Notes: generated from the sequence alone by a model not told the origin. A DNA stretch of 64,000 nt from Viridibacillus arenosi (GCF_001955655.1 NZ_MSPW01000003.1:310001-374000); one strand, 5' to 3'. Numbered from the stretch's first letter, positions 8,802 through 18,473 are shown. A program made the numbers and translations.

Positions 8802-10362
8802 CTAGATCACTCCTACCCTTTTTTCGTACTAGCTTCTGTTCTCTCTTGATATTCTTTTGATTAACTAAACGTGGTCTTGTTAAAAGTGAATCACGTGAAA
8901 ATAGTACAATTGCATCTTTTTGGTCAGATGGTATTAATGGTGCAAATGGTGCTGTATACGGTATACCAAAAGACCTTAAACTACAAACATGAAGAATAAT
9001 TGCAAAGGCACCCATCATTACTCCGTACAAACCAAACATCGCAGCTAAAATCATTAAAGGGAATCTTAGCATACGAATTGAATTTGACATTGCATACGCT
9101 GGTGATAAAAAACTACAAATGGCTGTTATTGACACAATAATAACCATTACTGCTGAAACAATCCCAGCCTCTACTGCAGCTTGCCCAATGATTAATGTCC
9201 CTACTATGGATACTGCTGGACCGATGACTCTTGGCATTCGTAGGCCGGCTTCTCTTAATATTTCAAATGCTATTTCCATAAGGATTGCTTCGATAAATGC
9301 TGGAAATGGAACTCCTTCTCGTTGAAGTGCAATACTAATCAACATGGGAGTTGGTATCATTTCTTGATGGAAAGTGGTGATTGAAATGTACAAAGAAGGA
9401 ATCATTAACGAAACAAATATTCCTCCAAATCTTAAAATACGAATTAAAGTGCTAATAATTGACCGTTGATAGTAATCTTCTGCCGCATGTAAAAAAGTTG
9501 GAAACAACGCTGGAACAATCAAAACAAATGGCGAACCATCCACTATGATTGCAACTTTTCCCTCTAACAGTGCTGCAGCAATAACATCTGGTCGCTCTGA
9601 ATTATAAACGGTTGGGAACGGGGTGAATTTAGAATCTTGAATTAACTCTTCAATATAGCCGCTATCCAATATGCCGTCTATCTCAATTTGGTCTAATCTT
9701 TCAAGAACTTCTTTTACGATTTTATCGTTTGCTATTCCATTGATGTACATAATCGCAACATCTGTTTGTGTTATTTCTCCAATAACTCTTGATTTTATCC
9801 AAAGATTAGGATCTTTTATCTTACGACGAATAAGTGCTGTATTCGTACGGAGTGTTTCAGTAAATGACTCCTGAGGTCCTCGAATGACTGATTCCGTACT
9901 TGGTTGTGATATCGCTCGATCCTTTGAACTTTTTGTACTTGTAGCAATACCTTTTGTTTGACCTTCTAATAGAATGACTGTTTCACCATTTAAAACAGCA
10001 CGATATACACTCTGTAGATCAGTAACATCTTCCACATCACCAACTGTTAAGCAAAAATTTTTCAGATATTGAATGATATCTTCTTCGCGTGTTTCTGGTG
10101 TCGACTCTATATCTAGCATAAGCGATTCCATGATAAAATCTGTAATTGCAGTTTTATCAGCAAGACCATCAGCATAAATAATTGCAATCCGTTGTTTATC
10201 TGTTTTTAAAATATCTACTTCTCGGATAATAATATCGTTACTGTTTCCCATTGCTTTTTTGATGATTTTCACATTCTCAGAAAGGCTTTTAAGAAGCGGA
10301 TCCTTAGATTTATTCTTTTTGGATTCAGGAGAATTTGAATTATTATTCTTTGAAAAGCTCAA
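8791..10362 (-). CDS. gerKA: germinant receptor A subunit (GerAA/GerKA family)
   Basis: About 523 residues. A large soluble N-terminal half with duplicated features (IAIIYADGLADK and VAIMYINGIANDKIV) is followed by the GerA signature LLEGKVAIIVDGSPF, PALFPTFLHAAEDYYQR and about five membrane helices. The C-terminus is LIPSDQKDAIVLFSRDSLLTRPR. The frame opens at an ATG at 10425 with no ribosome site and a poor N-terminus. AAAGGGG lies eight bases before the TTG at 10362 (MSFSKNNNSN), so I choose 10362. It is the first gene of the operon, presumably forespore-expressed, but I could not see a convincing sigma-G promoter. Confidence 0.9.
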   Translation of the reverse strand: MSFSKNNNSNSPESKKNKSKDPLLKSLSENVKIIKKAMGNSNDIIIREVDILKTDKQRIAIIYADGLADKTAITDFIMESLMLDIESTPETREEDIIQYLKNFCLTVGDVEDVTDLQSVYRAVLNGETVILLEGQTKGIATSTKSSKDRAISQPSTESVIRGPQESFTETLRTNTALIRRKIKDPNLWIKSRVIGEITQTDVAIMYINGIANDKIVKEVLERLDQIEIDGILDSGYIEELIQDSKFTPFPTVYNSERPDVIAAALLEGKVAIIVDGSPFVLIVPALFPTFLHAAEDYYQRSIISTLIRILRFGGIFVSLMIPSLYISITTFHQEMIPTPMLISIALQREGVPFPAFIEAILMEIAFEILREAGLRMPRVIGPAVSIVGTLIIGQAAVEAGIVSAVMVIIVSITAICSFLSPAYAMSNSIRMLRFPLMILAAMFGLYGVMMGAFAIILHVCSLRSFGIPYTAPFAPLIPSDQKDAIVLFSRDSLLTRPRLVNQKNIKREQKLVRKKGRSDLGES

Positions 10363-10408
10363 TTTGAATTCCCCTTTCAAATGGACATTAGTATTAGAAA
10401 AAGTATGT

Positions 10409-10422
10409 ACTTGTTTACAAGT
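10409..10422. promoter_or_regulatory. 14-bp palindrome upstream of gerKA
   Basis: ACTTGTTTACAAGT is a perfect six-base inverted repeat with a TT centre, about 47 bases before the likely gerKA start. It could be an operator or a leader hairpin. No regulator is recognised for it. Confidence 0.4.
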
Positions 10423-10463
10423 CATTAAACAAAATTTGTTATTGAAAAAAGTTGATTAACTTA

Positions 10464-10507
10464 AAAACCCCACTTCTACCAATCGAAATAGGTGAGAGTG
10501 GGGTTTT
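10464..10507 (-). terminator. strong hairpin terminator upstream of gerKA
   Basis: AAAACCCCACT... pairs with ...AGTGGGGTTTT around an A-rich loop, with T5 on the minus strand. It lies upstream of gerKA, so it must end a separate minus-strand transcript that starts near 10700, or insulate the operon. T-rich flanks make it possibly bidirectional. Confidence 0.75.
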
Positions 10508-10582
10508 ATATATAAAAAATTTTATTAGATTATTACTAAACTTTTTGAATCGATAGTTCATTACCGTTGTTGTTTCCTGTTC

Positions 10583-10730
10583 TTATGAGGTAGAAGCTTG
10601 CCACATATCGATATTAACCCATAAGTTTTTGGCATATATATTTCCATCCATTTCATGACATATCAGTTCCCCTTTTTATTCCTTACGGAAAATTTATTTC
10701 CTTAAGGAAACTTTATTATAATATATTACC
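10583..10730 (-). other. candidate short MntR-controlled transcription unit with a tiny ORF
   Basis: Reading leftwards: a TATAAT-like element at about 10713-10722, the MntR-like boxes, an AAAAGGGG Shine-Dalgarno sequence (10669-10676), and then short frames. The ATG at ideal spacing gives only ATG-TCA-TGA. The adjacent frame gives a 22-codon ORF at 10583-10651 (MDGNIYAKNLWVNIDMWQAS...) that would join the ideal ATG if one base were removed. A 31-codon ORF also exists at 10561-10656. The unit ends at the terminator 10464-10507. It may be a decayed tiny gene or a small RNA. I do not recognise the peptide. Confidence 0.3.
10679..10710. promoter_or_regulatory. orphan MntR-like operator pair
   Basis: TTTCCTTAAGGAAA at 10697-10710 is a perfect 14-base palindrome identical to the two boxes in front of the mntABCD operon in this window. 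TTCCTTACGGAA at 10679-10690 is a near copy 18 bases away. The shape is that of Bacillus MntR (DtxR-family) operators as I remember them. A TATAAT-like element adjoins it, readable on either strand. Confidence 0.6.
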
Positions 10731-11064
10731 TATTTCCGTTTTGGTTCACTATTCATAGGGGAAATTTATATTTATACCTATTTCAGCACAAAGTATGTAC
10801 AAATGACTATCACAGTTCTTAGTTCACTTAACAATTTCAGAAAACCTGATGAAGGGACATATTGTAAACAATGAGTTTAGTCCTGTTAATGAAGATAAAT
10901 TATTCAGTGAATTTGTTATACAGGTAGAAGAATGATATTTCTTCAACAGGTTCTAGTTAGATAAAAAGCTCTCAATAATTAAAACGCAAGGTTTTTACAC
11001 CCTGCGTTTTTTGAGGTTTAGCTGTCAAATTTAGTTTAAATAGCACGCTTTAAGAAAAATACTT
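10711..11064. other. intergenic stretch without a recognisable intact gene
   Basis: It holds a possible rightward transcript from the MntR-like promoter to the hairpin at 10981-11010. The only open frame with protein-like character is a start-less run at about 10807-10935 ending in ...EFSPVNEDKLFSEFVIQVEE, which could be a gene relic. Nothing else is supportable. Confidence 0.3.
10981..11010. terminator. hairpin terminator between the lipoprotein gene and the MntR-box region
   Basis: AAAACGCA-AGG pairs with CC-TGCGTTTT, with T runs on both sides. It can end the minus-strand lipoprotein gene (stop at 11065) and any rightward transcript from about 10720. Confidence 0.75.
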
Positions 11065-11544
11065 TTAGCTCACCCAAGATTCTCTTAGTTTCTTTATTCG
11101 CCAAGTTCCACCTTTGTAGTGAACTGTACTTTCTACTCCGATAGCCCCTTTTGCTGATCTGTATTTCGAACCATTAAAGAAGATATTGTTTTTTACGTTA
11201 AAATTAACTTTTTGAACTGTTAGAAGTACTCCGTCTAAGGTATCCTCATTATAATATCCTTTTTCTTTTAAATCATCGAAAGTTGCTTCCATTACTTTAA
11301 CTTTATATTTATCTTCGAAATAATCTAGAATTGATTTTTTCTGTTTTTCATTTAATGCATCAAAATTACTCATATCAATAGCTATAAATTTCATATCATC
11401 ATTCAATGATTTGTCTGTTTCCATAATGGCATTTAAAGCAATTGTATATATTTCACTTGCATGTTCTTTTGGATTTATGTCAGTGTTGCAGGCTATAAGT
11501 AAAAACGTCAGCATAAATAGCATTGCCTTTAGTCTATTTTTCAT
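11065..11544 (-). CDS. small secreted lipoprotein of unknown function
   Basis: 159 residues. The N-terminus MKNRLKAMLFMLTFLLIAC is a lipoprotein signal with Cys19 as the lipid attachment residue. The mature part is charged and ends in a compact region (GSKYRSAKGAIGVESTVHYK, then WRIKKLRESWVS) that resembles the tails of other Bacillus surface lipoproteins of unknown role. A GGGGGAGG ribosome site lies directly upstream. There are no cofactor or catalytic motifs. It is monocistronic between two intergenic regions, and no partner can be named. Confidence 0.7.
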   Translation of the reverse strand: MKNRLKAMLFMLTFLLIACNTDINPKEHASEIYTIALNAIMETDKSLNDDMKFIAIDMSNFDALNEKQKKSILDYFEDKYKVKVMEATFDDLKEKGYYNEDTLDGVLLTVQKVNFNVKNNIFFNGSKYRSAKGAIGVESTVHYKGGTWRIKKLRESWVS

Positions 11545-11742
11545 TTGCCTCCCCCTGATAAAAATAATTACGTATACTATTAAAAATCATTATAAAATTT
11601 AACACTTAATTCAGCAGCTACTTCTAGATAATCAACTTTGAATCATTTAGCATCTTATAGTTTTTCAAGATTGTGCTAGAAACGATTTTTTTCATAACTA
11701 ATACCTCTTTATTAAAACATTATCATTTTTTGTAATATTTTT

Positions 11743-12930
11743 CTAAATATTATTAGCTTGATATAGATTAATTAATTTTTCTTCACCCGCTAAAAAATGG
11801 ATAACAGATTGTGAAATCAATGTAGCTGCTGGAACTAGCATTGACTCGTCGATATCAAATTTTGGATGATGGTGTCCATAGGTTTCCCCTGGTCGCCCAA
11901 TACCAATATAAGTATACATACCCGGAATGACTTCTGTATAATTAGAAAAATCCTCGCTTCCAAGTATCGGAGTAATCTCCTCTACTCTTTTTTTACCGAA
12001 TAATTGAATAGCATTTTTCTTCACCATTTTATAAAGCTGGTCATCATTCACCAATGTAGGGTCCCCATGTAAATACTCCAATTGATATTTTGCACCGAAT
12101 GATTCACATAATCCACTAATTATTTTATCCATCCGATTATGGATCTTCTCAGCAATTTCTTTTCCGAATTGCCGCACAGTTCCCGCTATATAGGCTGTAT
12201 CTGGAATAACATTATAGTTTGTTCCAGATTTTAATTCTCCAATACTTATAACTGCCTGTTCAAGAGGATGTAATGACCTACTAACAATAGTCTGTAACTG
12301 AGTAATAAATTGAGCAGCGATAATGGTTGGGTCCACTGTTTCATTTGGCATTGAACCATGTCCTCCACTACCAAAGATAGTGAGAGTGAATTTATCACAC
12401 CCCGCCATTGTAGGGCCACTACGGACGCCTATTTTACCTAACTCTAACGGTTCCCATAAATGAAAACCAAAAATTGCGTCTGCATTTTTTAAACCACCAC
12501 TTTTTACGACTTCAATAGCACCTGCTGGAACATCTTCTTCGGCGTGTTGAAATAGAAAACGTATTTTCCCTACGATTTTATCAGGATTTTCTTTAAAATA
12601 ATGGATCAATCCTAATAAAATTGCCATATGTCCATCATGCCCACAAGCATGCATTACTCCTTCTATTTTCGAAGAGAAGGGTAAGCCAGTTTCTTCTAAT
12701 ACGGGTAGAGCATCCATATCGGCTCTTATGATAACAGTTTTCCCTGGTTGTAGTCCGGCTATTTCAACAGCAACATCTTTCCCAGAAAATGTGTAAGGTT
12801 TCAATTCTAATTTCTCTAATTCTTTTATTATATAAAGTCTAGTATTGACCTCATCATAAGATACTTCTGGATATTGATGAAAATGTCTACGGTAATCAAC
12901 CATAGTTTGATGTAAATTAGTTAAAGTCAT
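11743..12930 (-). CDS. M20 family amidohydrolase (N-acyl-amino-acid / hippurate hydrolase type)
   Basis: 395 residues, the normal length for the HipO/AmaA/YxeP group. Metal and catalytic motifs are present: RADMDALPV, HACGHDGHMAILLG, the HAEEDVPAGA catalytic Glu pair, and ILGSEDFSNY near the C-terminus. The dimerisation domain carries GGHGSMP. These cytosolic zinc or manganese enzymes cleave N-acyl, N-aroyl or carbamoyl amino acids. It starts after AGGAGGTGG seven bases upstream. It is the last gene of the leftward array that begins at the sigma-54 promoter, 30 bp behind the YfcC transporter, suggesting that the transporter imports, or exports the product of, an amide-linked amino acid. Confidence 0.9.
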   Translation of the reverse strand: MTLTNLHQTMVDYRRHFHQYPEVSYDEVNTRLYIIKELEKLELKPYTFSGKDVAVEIAGLQPGKTVIIRADMDALPVLEETGLPFSSKIEGVMHACGHDGHMAILLGLIHYFKENPDKIVGKIRFLFQHAEEDVPAGAIEVVKSGGLKNADAIFGFHLWEPLELGKIGVRSGPTMAGCDKFTLTIFGSGGHGSMPNETVDPTIIAAQFITQLQTIVSRSLHPLEQAVISIGELKSGTNYNVIPDTAYIAGTVRQFGKEIAEKIHNRMDKIISGLCESFGAKYQLEYLHGDPTLVNDDQLYKMVKKNAIQLFGKKRVEEITPILGSEDFSNYTEVIPGMYTYIGIGRPGETYGHHHPKFDIDESMLVPAATLISQSVIHFLAGEEKLINLYQANNI

Positions 12931-12960
12931 ATATGAACCACCTCCTACTGCTTTCTTCAG

Positions 12961-14358
12961 TTATTGATAATTGATTAATTGGGCAATGGTTACAAAAATA
13001 GCACCTAGAACATAATGAATAACGATCAATGGCCAAATCCACTTCACCCATTTGATCCACGAGATACCTCCTAATGCTAAACCAGCCATAAAATAGCCAG
13101 AAGTAGGTGTGAAAATATTTGAAATACCATCACCAAATTGGAAAGCTAATACTGCTGTTTGACGGGTAACCCCTAACAAGTCAGATAACGGAACCATTAT
13201 TGGCATTGTTAATGCGGCTTGGCCACTACCTGATGGGACAATATAATTCACTAAACATTGCACTATATACATACCAAGTGCAGCTAGTTGAGGTGGTAGG
13301 GAGTCTACAGCAGAAGCAAGCCCATATAAAATCGTATCCATTATAAGACCTTCTCTTAAAATAATTAGAATTGCATTCGCAATACCTACAACTAAAGCAC
13401 CCATTATTAAAACCTCACAGCCTTTAATAAATGCTTCAGCCATACTACTAAAATTCATTTTTGAGACAAGACCAATAAGTATACCCATTATCAAAAACAG
13501 TCCTGTCATTTGAGTTAATCCCCACTCAAATTTAATGACACCAACAGCTAGCCCTACTAACGTCCCTAATAACACAAAGAAAGCGAGTTTGTGCCGTGTA
13601 GTAAAAGGAAATGTTTGGTTTGAATCCGAACTATCTATGAGTGCATTTTTTTCACCGAACATAACACTTGCCTTTGGGTTCTTTTTTATTTTATTTGCGT
13701 ATCGCATGACATACCAAATACTAACCGTTAAGAAAATGACAAAAAAGATGATTCTTAAATACATACCAGAGAAAATGGGTAATTCTGCGATTCCTTGAGC
13801 TATACCGACTGTAAACGGATTCATAAATGCAGCAGTAAATCCAGCAGATGTTCCAAGTAGTACGATTGCTGTCCCTACCATCGAGTCAAATCCAATTAGA
13901 ACTGCTAATGGGATTAGAATGGTGATATAAGGGATAGTCTCCTCTGCTAATCCTAGCATAGCACCTGATAATGCAAAGAAAGTCATTAATACTGGGATTA
14001 AGAGTTGCTCTCTCCCAGCAATTTTTTTCGCCATACTATGGACTGCACCTTCTATAGCCCCAGTAGCTCGCAATATTCCAAATGCTCCACCTACTATAAA
14101 AATATAAAAAATCAGCGGTGCAGTGGCAATCATCCCTTTATGAATTGACTCAAATACATTTAAAATTGTCGTTCGATTTTCTGGGATTTCGTGATAACTT
14201 CCTGGTACCACAATCGTTCTACCATCTTGTTCGATGCGATCAAATTCTCCAGCTGGGATAATGTAAGTACAAATAGCTCCAATTATAATGACAGAAAATA
14301 AAATGACATACACATGAGGAACTCTGAACCTGCCCTTTTTCTCTGTTTGCATTTCCAT
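12961..14358 (-). CDS. YfcC family membrane transporter (DcuC/AbgT-like)
   Basis: About 465 residues, twelve or more helices. The opening GRFRVPHVYVILFSVIIIGAI..TYIIPAGEFDR and the motifs GGAFGILRATGAIEGAV and ALSGAMLGLAEETIPYI are typical of YfcC-family carriers, often annotated as arginine/ornithine or basic amino-acid antiporters, with C4-dicarboxylate carriers as distant relatives. The C-terminal half has the IVPSGSGQAALTMPIMVPLSD motif. The frame starts at 14388, but AAAGGGGTG within codons 6-8 serves the ATG at 14358. It is coupled to the M20 hydrolase gene (30 bp gap). Direction and substrate are not determinable. Confidence 0.86.
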   Translation of the reverse strand: MEMQTEKKGRFRVPHVYVILFSVIIIGAICTYIIPAGEFDRIEQDGRTIVVPGSYHEIPENRTTILNVFESIHKGMIATAPLIFYIFIVGGAFGILRATGAIEGAVHSMAKKIAGREQLLIPVLMTFFALSGAMLGLAEETIPYITILIPLAVLIGFDSMVGTAIVLLGTSAGFTAAFMNPFTVGIAQGIAELPIFSGMYLRIIFFVIFLTVSIWYVMRYANKIKKNPKASVMFGEKNALIDSSDSNQTFPFTTRHKLAFFVLLGTLVGLAVGVIKFEWGLTQMTGLFLIMGILIGLVSKMNFSSMAEAFIKGCEVLIMGALVVGIANAILIILREGLIMDTILYGLASAVDSLPPQLAALGMYIVQCLVNYIVPSGSGQAALTMPIMVPLSDLLGVTRQTAVLAFQFGDGISNIFTPTSGYFMAGLALGGISWIKWVKWIWPLIVIHYVLGAIFVTIAQLINYQ

Positions 14359-14501
14359 AATCAACACCCCTTTTACAATTACTTTCAAAACGCCTTATTA
14401 ATAGTCTGTTATTCAATCTATTTAATAATCTAGATTCTATTAAATAAATTTGATAGAGTATTTGAATTAAGCGAAAATAAAGCAAGTATAGAATTATGTT
14501 G

Positions 14502-15254
14502 TTAAGCTAATTCTCCTCCGTCTACGGGTATATTTTGACCTGTAATATATACCCCCTCATCAGAAGCTAGGAACGCATAAACCCCTGCAATTTCTTCAGG
14601 AGTAGCATGTCTTTTAAGTGGTATATTTTCATTAACCTGCGCTAACATTTCAGGCGAATACTCGGCAATTTGCATAGCTGTTAACACATAACCCGGACAA
14701 ACTGTATTTACACGAATCGTTGGTGCAAGTTCTAAAGCCATTGTTTTTGCTAAAAGGTTTACACCAGCTTTTGACGCATTATAATCGGCGTAATATGGAT
14801 GACCTGTTATTCCATTTGTAGAGGCTGTCATTAAAATAACCCCACTACCTTGTATCAACATTCGTTTAGCTGCTTCTTGTGCTGTGTAAAAAATACCATC
14901 TAAATTAATTCCAATTACTTTTTTCCATTGTTCTGGAGTGATGTCTATAAATTTATTTCTTATACTAATACCTGCATTTGATATTAATATATCGATTCCA
15001 TCCATTGCCTCATCAACTTCTTTAAAGGCTTCTTTCACTTCATCAGGATTACTAACATCGACTAAAATCCCGTATTTGATAGCAGAATGTTCTTCTAAAG
15101 TCTTTTTTAATTGTTCTTCATTATTATCAAATATGGCTACAATTGATCCTTCTGCAGCAAATCGAAGCGATGTGGCTAGACCAATACCACTAGCTCCCCC
15201 TGTCACTACAACACGTTTATTTTGGAGACTATCTGAATATCTTCCGAATCCCAT
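14502..15254 (-). CDS. SDR family oxidoreductase
   Basis: 250 residues with the classical SDR layout: NAD(P)-binding TGGASGIG at about 19-26, DILISNAGIS, catalytic Ser in MTASTNG, and YNASKAG (Tyr and Lys). The C-terminus TGQNIPVDGGELA is as in FabG-like dehydrogenases. The Asp after beta-2 (IFDNNEEQ) suggests NAD(H) rather than NADP(H). Cytosolic and probably tetrameric. It lies between the RocB-like peptidase and YfcC in the sigma-54 array. A second SDR heads the array at 22444. The substrate is probably a hydroxy- or keto-acid derived from the imported compound, by context only. Confidence 0.9.
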   Translation of the reverse strand: MGFGRYSDSLQNKRVVVTGGASGIGLATSLRFAAEGSIVAIFDNNEEQLKKTLEEHSAIKYGILVDVSNPDEVKEAFKEVDEAMDGIDILISNAGISIRNKFIDITPEQWKKVIGINLDGIFYTAQEAAKRMLIQGSGVILMTASTNGITGHPYYADYNASKAGVNLLAKTMALELAPTIRVNTVCPGYVLTAMQIAEYSPEMLAQVNENIPLKRHATPEEIAGVYAFLASDEGVYITGQNIPVDGGELA

Positions 15255-15312
15255 GAAACTTCACACCCTCTGCAAAAATTTTTCAATAAAATTAGTTATC
15301 TATATCCACTTT

Positions 15313-16986
15313 CTACTTTTCTACTTCAACAACTTCCATTCCTAATAACTTTCTTATTACTTGATTTGTTAAATTAGGAACTACTTCCATCGTGTAAGCT
15401 AGTTCTGTACGCTCATATCGATTATGTGCATCGTATCCATATGGACCAATGTTAATAGTTGGAACATTTATTTCACGGATTGCATCATAGTTTACATAAT
15501 GCTTTGTGCCCCAACTTGGATTATTTTCAATAACTGCTTTTATATCATCTTCCCCATCACTTAATGCAACACAGCTCATATCACATACATAGGGGAAATA
15601 GTTGCGTGTTACTATAGGTTTTGAATAATGAGGTTGTACAATTTCAATTGCATAGTCCAATGCCTTTATCAAATTTTGCTCTTTTTCATTTTTCCCACTC
15701 AAATCGACACGAGGTGAATAGAGTGAAGAGTAAAATAGAATGATTGCTGGACTTTTATCCTTCATCCAATTCCATTCTTCTTCGACAACTCGTGCAGAAA
15801 ACATCCGAACATCAAGCGTTTCATCTAATAGTAGATTTTCTTTAAATTGCTTCATATGGTTTAAGTATCTATCTCCATGAAGCTCCACCAGCGTTTTTTG
15901 CATATCTTCATAAACAATTACTCTAGTCTTCCAAGGTAATTCTGAATATGGTTGCCCACTTATTTCACAATATTTTCGATGTCTTTCTTTCATTGTATTA
16001 ATCCCGTTTTCAAAGGCGATTTCCGCTTGTTCTTTCAACAAACAAAGTACCTCTTTAGGAGACCATGATTGGATAAAAAAATTATAGTAAACGTATGCTG
16101 ATAAAGCTGTTTGAATCGTATAAGTTGGCTTAAAATCAGTTTGTTTCAACGAAACTGGCGGCATAGGCGTTTCACCGAGGGATTGATCGCATAAATCTGG
16201 ATTATAACTAATCTGTCTCGTTAACTCCGCTGCAATATAATTTGGATCTAATCCTTCAAAACTAGAACCTGCATGTGTTTCAGCACCTGTGATAAAGAAA
16301 GAAGGTAATAGTTTACCGACTGTTCCTTTATAGATATATCGATTAGGGTCACCTTCGTAGCGAGGGGCAACGAAATCTGAATTGATTAATGCTTGATAAT
16401 CAAAAAGATGTTCTTCCCTTAATCGTTTTAAATCCTTCAGACCAGATAAAACACCATGTGAACTATCTTCTTCGTCACATTCTGCAAAGAATACTAGATT
16501 ACCAATAAGCTCTTCAGGATGTTCTGAATAATACTTTAATAAGTAGAAATGACTTGCAACTCCACTCTTCATATCCAAAACACCACGTCCAAAATGCCAT
16601 TCATCTGATTGTAAATGTTCTTTCACTAAATCCGGAAGTTTCTCATTTGCAAGCGCTTTCTTTAATTCACTTGGTGAACATGCTTTATCTTTCAAATGAC
16701 TAAAATCATCAATTCCTACAGTATCGGTATGACCCATTAAAATAACAGTCTTATTCGACTTTGCCTTTGTACCTTTGACAAAGGCAAAAACATTGTAGCG
16801 TTCGACTTTATCATCTTCTGTACGTGACATGAATACATGGGATGGGTTACTTTTGAAATAATTTTGTGAGAAGATTAAATCAAATAACCTCTTAGCAACC
16901 TCAATCTCTCCAGTAGTATTTACGATACTTTCCACTCCTACTAATTCATCCGTTACTTTCAAAACATCATCATAACAAGTCAACAT
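15313..16986 (-). CDS. RocB-like M20 metallopeptidase/hydrolase
   Basis: 557 residues, close to Bacillus RocB (about 566), and much longer than ordinary M20 enzymes. The metal motifs are VILMGHTDTVG, FGRGVLDMKSGVASH and FFAECDEEDSSHGVL. A large C-terminal insert includes ITRNYFPYVCDMSCVA, and the end is IGPYGYDAHNRYERTEL, as in RocB. RocB is encoded with arginine catabolic genes that also need sigma-54 (RocR/SigL) in B. subtilis, but its reaction is unproven. Here it follows an amino-acid ABC importer by 47 bp, so an amidase or peptidase role on an imported amino-acid conjugate is plausible. Confidence 0.88.
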   Translation of the reverse strand: MLTCYDDVLKVTDELVGVESIVNTTGEIEVAKRLFDLIFSQNYFKSNPSHVFMSRTEDDKVERYNVFAFVKGTKAKSNKTVILMGHTDTVGIDDFSHLKDKACSPSELKKALANEKLPDLVKEHLQSDEWHFGRGVLDMKSGVASHFYLLKYYSEHPEELIGNLVFFAECDEEDSSHGVLSGLKDLKRLREEHLFDYQALINSDFVAPRYEGDPNRYIYKGTVGKLLPSFFITGAETHAGSSFEGLDPNYIAAELTRQISYNPDLCDQSLGETPMPPVSLKQTDFKPTYTIQTALSAYVYYNFFIQSWSPKEVLCLLKEQAEIAFENGINTMKERHRKYCEISGQPYSELPWKTRVIVYEDMQKTLVELHGDRYLNHMKQFKENLLLDETLDVRMFSARVVEEEWNWMKDKSPAIILFYSSLYSPRVDLSGKNEKEQNLIKALDYAIEIVQPHYSKPIVTRNYFPYVCDMSCVALSDGEDDIKAVIENNPSWGTKHYVNYDAIREINVPTINIGPYGYDAHNRYERTELAYTMEVVPNLTNQVIRKLLGMEVVEVEK

Positions 16987-17033
16987 TTAAATGCACTCCT
17001 CTAAAATAAATTACGGCCTCATATTAATTACCT

Positions 17034-17756
17034 TTATAAAACTTGCTGTAAAAAACGGATTGTTTTTTCTTCTTTTGGATTTTTGAAAAATTCAGATGGT
17101 GGTCCTTCTTCAATAATTTTGCCATCAGCCAACATAATGACACGATCAGCTACTTCCCTAGCAAAGCCCATTTCATGGGTTACGATGACCATCGTCATTC
17201 CTTCTTTTGCTAGATTTTTCATCGTTTCTAAAACTTCTCCTACAAGCTCTGGGTCTAGAGCAGATGTAGGTTCATCAAATAACATAACTTCAGGCTCCAT
17301 AGCAAGGGCTCTTGCTATCGCGACTCTCTGTTTTTGACCACCAGACAGTTGATCCGGATAAAAGTTTGCTTTATCTGCTAAACCTACTTTTTGTAAAAGT
17401 TCCTTCGCCTTTCTTGTAGCTTCTTCCTTACTCTGTTTTTTCACATGAACAGGTGCTTCTATAACATTTTGTAAAATCGATAAATGTGGGAACAAATTAA
17501 AATGTTGAAATACCATTCCCATATTTTCTCGAACTTTATTTAGGTTCTCTTTTCCAGCATCGATTAATTTTCCGTTAATCTCTATTTGACCGCCATTATT
17601 AATTTCAAGAAAATTCAGACATCTCAGCAAAGTACTTTTCCCTGAACCACTCGCACCAATTAATACGACAACTTCTGACTTCTGTATTTCTAAAGAAATA
17701 TCTTTTAACACTTCTAAATCACCGAATGATTTACGCAAATTTTTCAGTTTTATCAT
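17034..17756 (-). CDS. polar amino-acid ABC transporter ATP-binding protein
   Basis: About 240 residues. Walker A is GASGSGKST, the Q-loop is [11 protein letters not shown], the signature is [17 protein letters not shown], Walker B is [19 protein letters not shown], and the switch His is in [17 protein letters not shown]. This is the GlnQ/ArtP subgroup. The ORF opens at 17780, but GGAGGGAGAG lies inside those codons and the ATG at 17756 ([12 protein letters not shown]) matches the family start. It overlaps the permease gene by 26 bases. It energises uptake of the amino acid bound by the 18474-19295 lipoprotein. Confidence 0.93.
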   Translation of the reverse strand: MIKLKNLRKSFGDLEVLKDISLEIQKSEVVVLIGASGSGKSTLLRCLNFLEINNGGQIEINGKLIDAGKENLNKVRENMGMVFQHFNLFPHLSILQNVIEAPVHVKKQSKEEATRKAKELLQKVGLADKANFYPDQLSGGQKQRVAIARALAMEPEVMLFDEPTSALDPELVGEVLETMKNLAKEGMTMVIVTHEMGFAREVADRVIMLADGKIIEEGPPSEFFKNPKEEKTIRFLQQVL

Positions 17757-18429
17757 TTTTCTTCTCTCTCCCTCCAACATCTAATTTTTTCTCCAGCTTA
17801 TTGAAAAGAAGTGTGAAGATTAGAACTAAGATTAAATAATAAATACCAACTACAAAATACGTTTCAAAAGGCATATAGTTAGCCGCTTGGGCAGATAGGG
17901 CATGATTAAATAGTTCAGAAACTGCAATATAAGCCACCAACGATGAATCCTTCAATCCAATGATAAATTGATTTCCTAATGCTGGTATAGCTCTTTTAAA
18001 AGCTTGAGGAAGTATGATACGTCGCATTCCTAGCATATATGGCATACCTAATGAGCGAGCTGCCTCCACCTGTCCACGGTCAATAGATTGAATAGAACCA
18101 CGGAAAATTTCAGCTATATAAGCTCCTGAGTGTATTCCTAATGCTAAAGCTCCTGCAGTAAAATCTGATAATACAAAAACACTTGAAATACCATAGTATA
18201 AAAACATTAATTGAACAATTAACGGCATTCCTCGAATTAAGAATATATATATATCTGCAATTTTTCCTAGTATTTTAATATTTGAGACTTTAAAGAATGC
18301 GAATACTAAACCAATAATAGTAGCAATTATTAATGATACAAAGGTAAGTTCTACTGTAATTACTGTCGCTTTTAAAAATTCAATTCCATGAGTTTGAAAT
18401 ATTGAAGTAATATTGGTTAAGAAGTTCAA
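17731..18429 (-). CDS. polar amino-acid ABC transporter permease
   Basis: About 232 residues with five helices of the HisM/GlnP type. The cytoplasmic EAA loop reads [20 protein letters not shown]. The N-terminal domain motif [15 protein letters not shown] fits the family. AAGGAGGAG is nine bases before a TTG at 18429. Another TTG at 18435 is closer to the ribosome site, so the exact start is uncertain by two codons. It is translationally coupled to the ATPase gene. A single permease gene implies a homodimeric channel. Confidence 0.92.
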   Translation of the reverse strand: MNFLTNITSIFQTHGIEFLKATVITVELTFVSLIIATIIGLVFAFFKVSNIKILGKIADIYIFLIRGMPLIVQLMFLYYGISSVFVLSDFTAGALALGIHSGAYIAEIFRGSIQSIDRGQVEAARSLGMPYMLGMRRIILPQAFKRAIPALGNQFIIGLKDSSLVAYIAVSELFNHALSAQAANYMPFETYFVVGIYYLILVLIFTLLFNKLEKKLDVGGREKKNDKTEKFA

Positions 18430-18473
18430 TAACAATCTCCTCCTTTCTCATTTTGTACTATTGAAATTAAACT

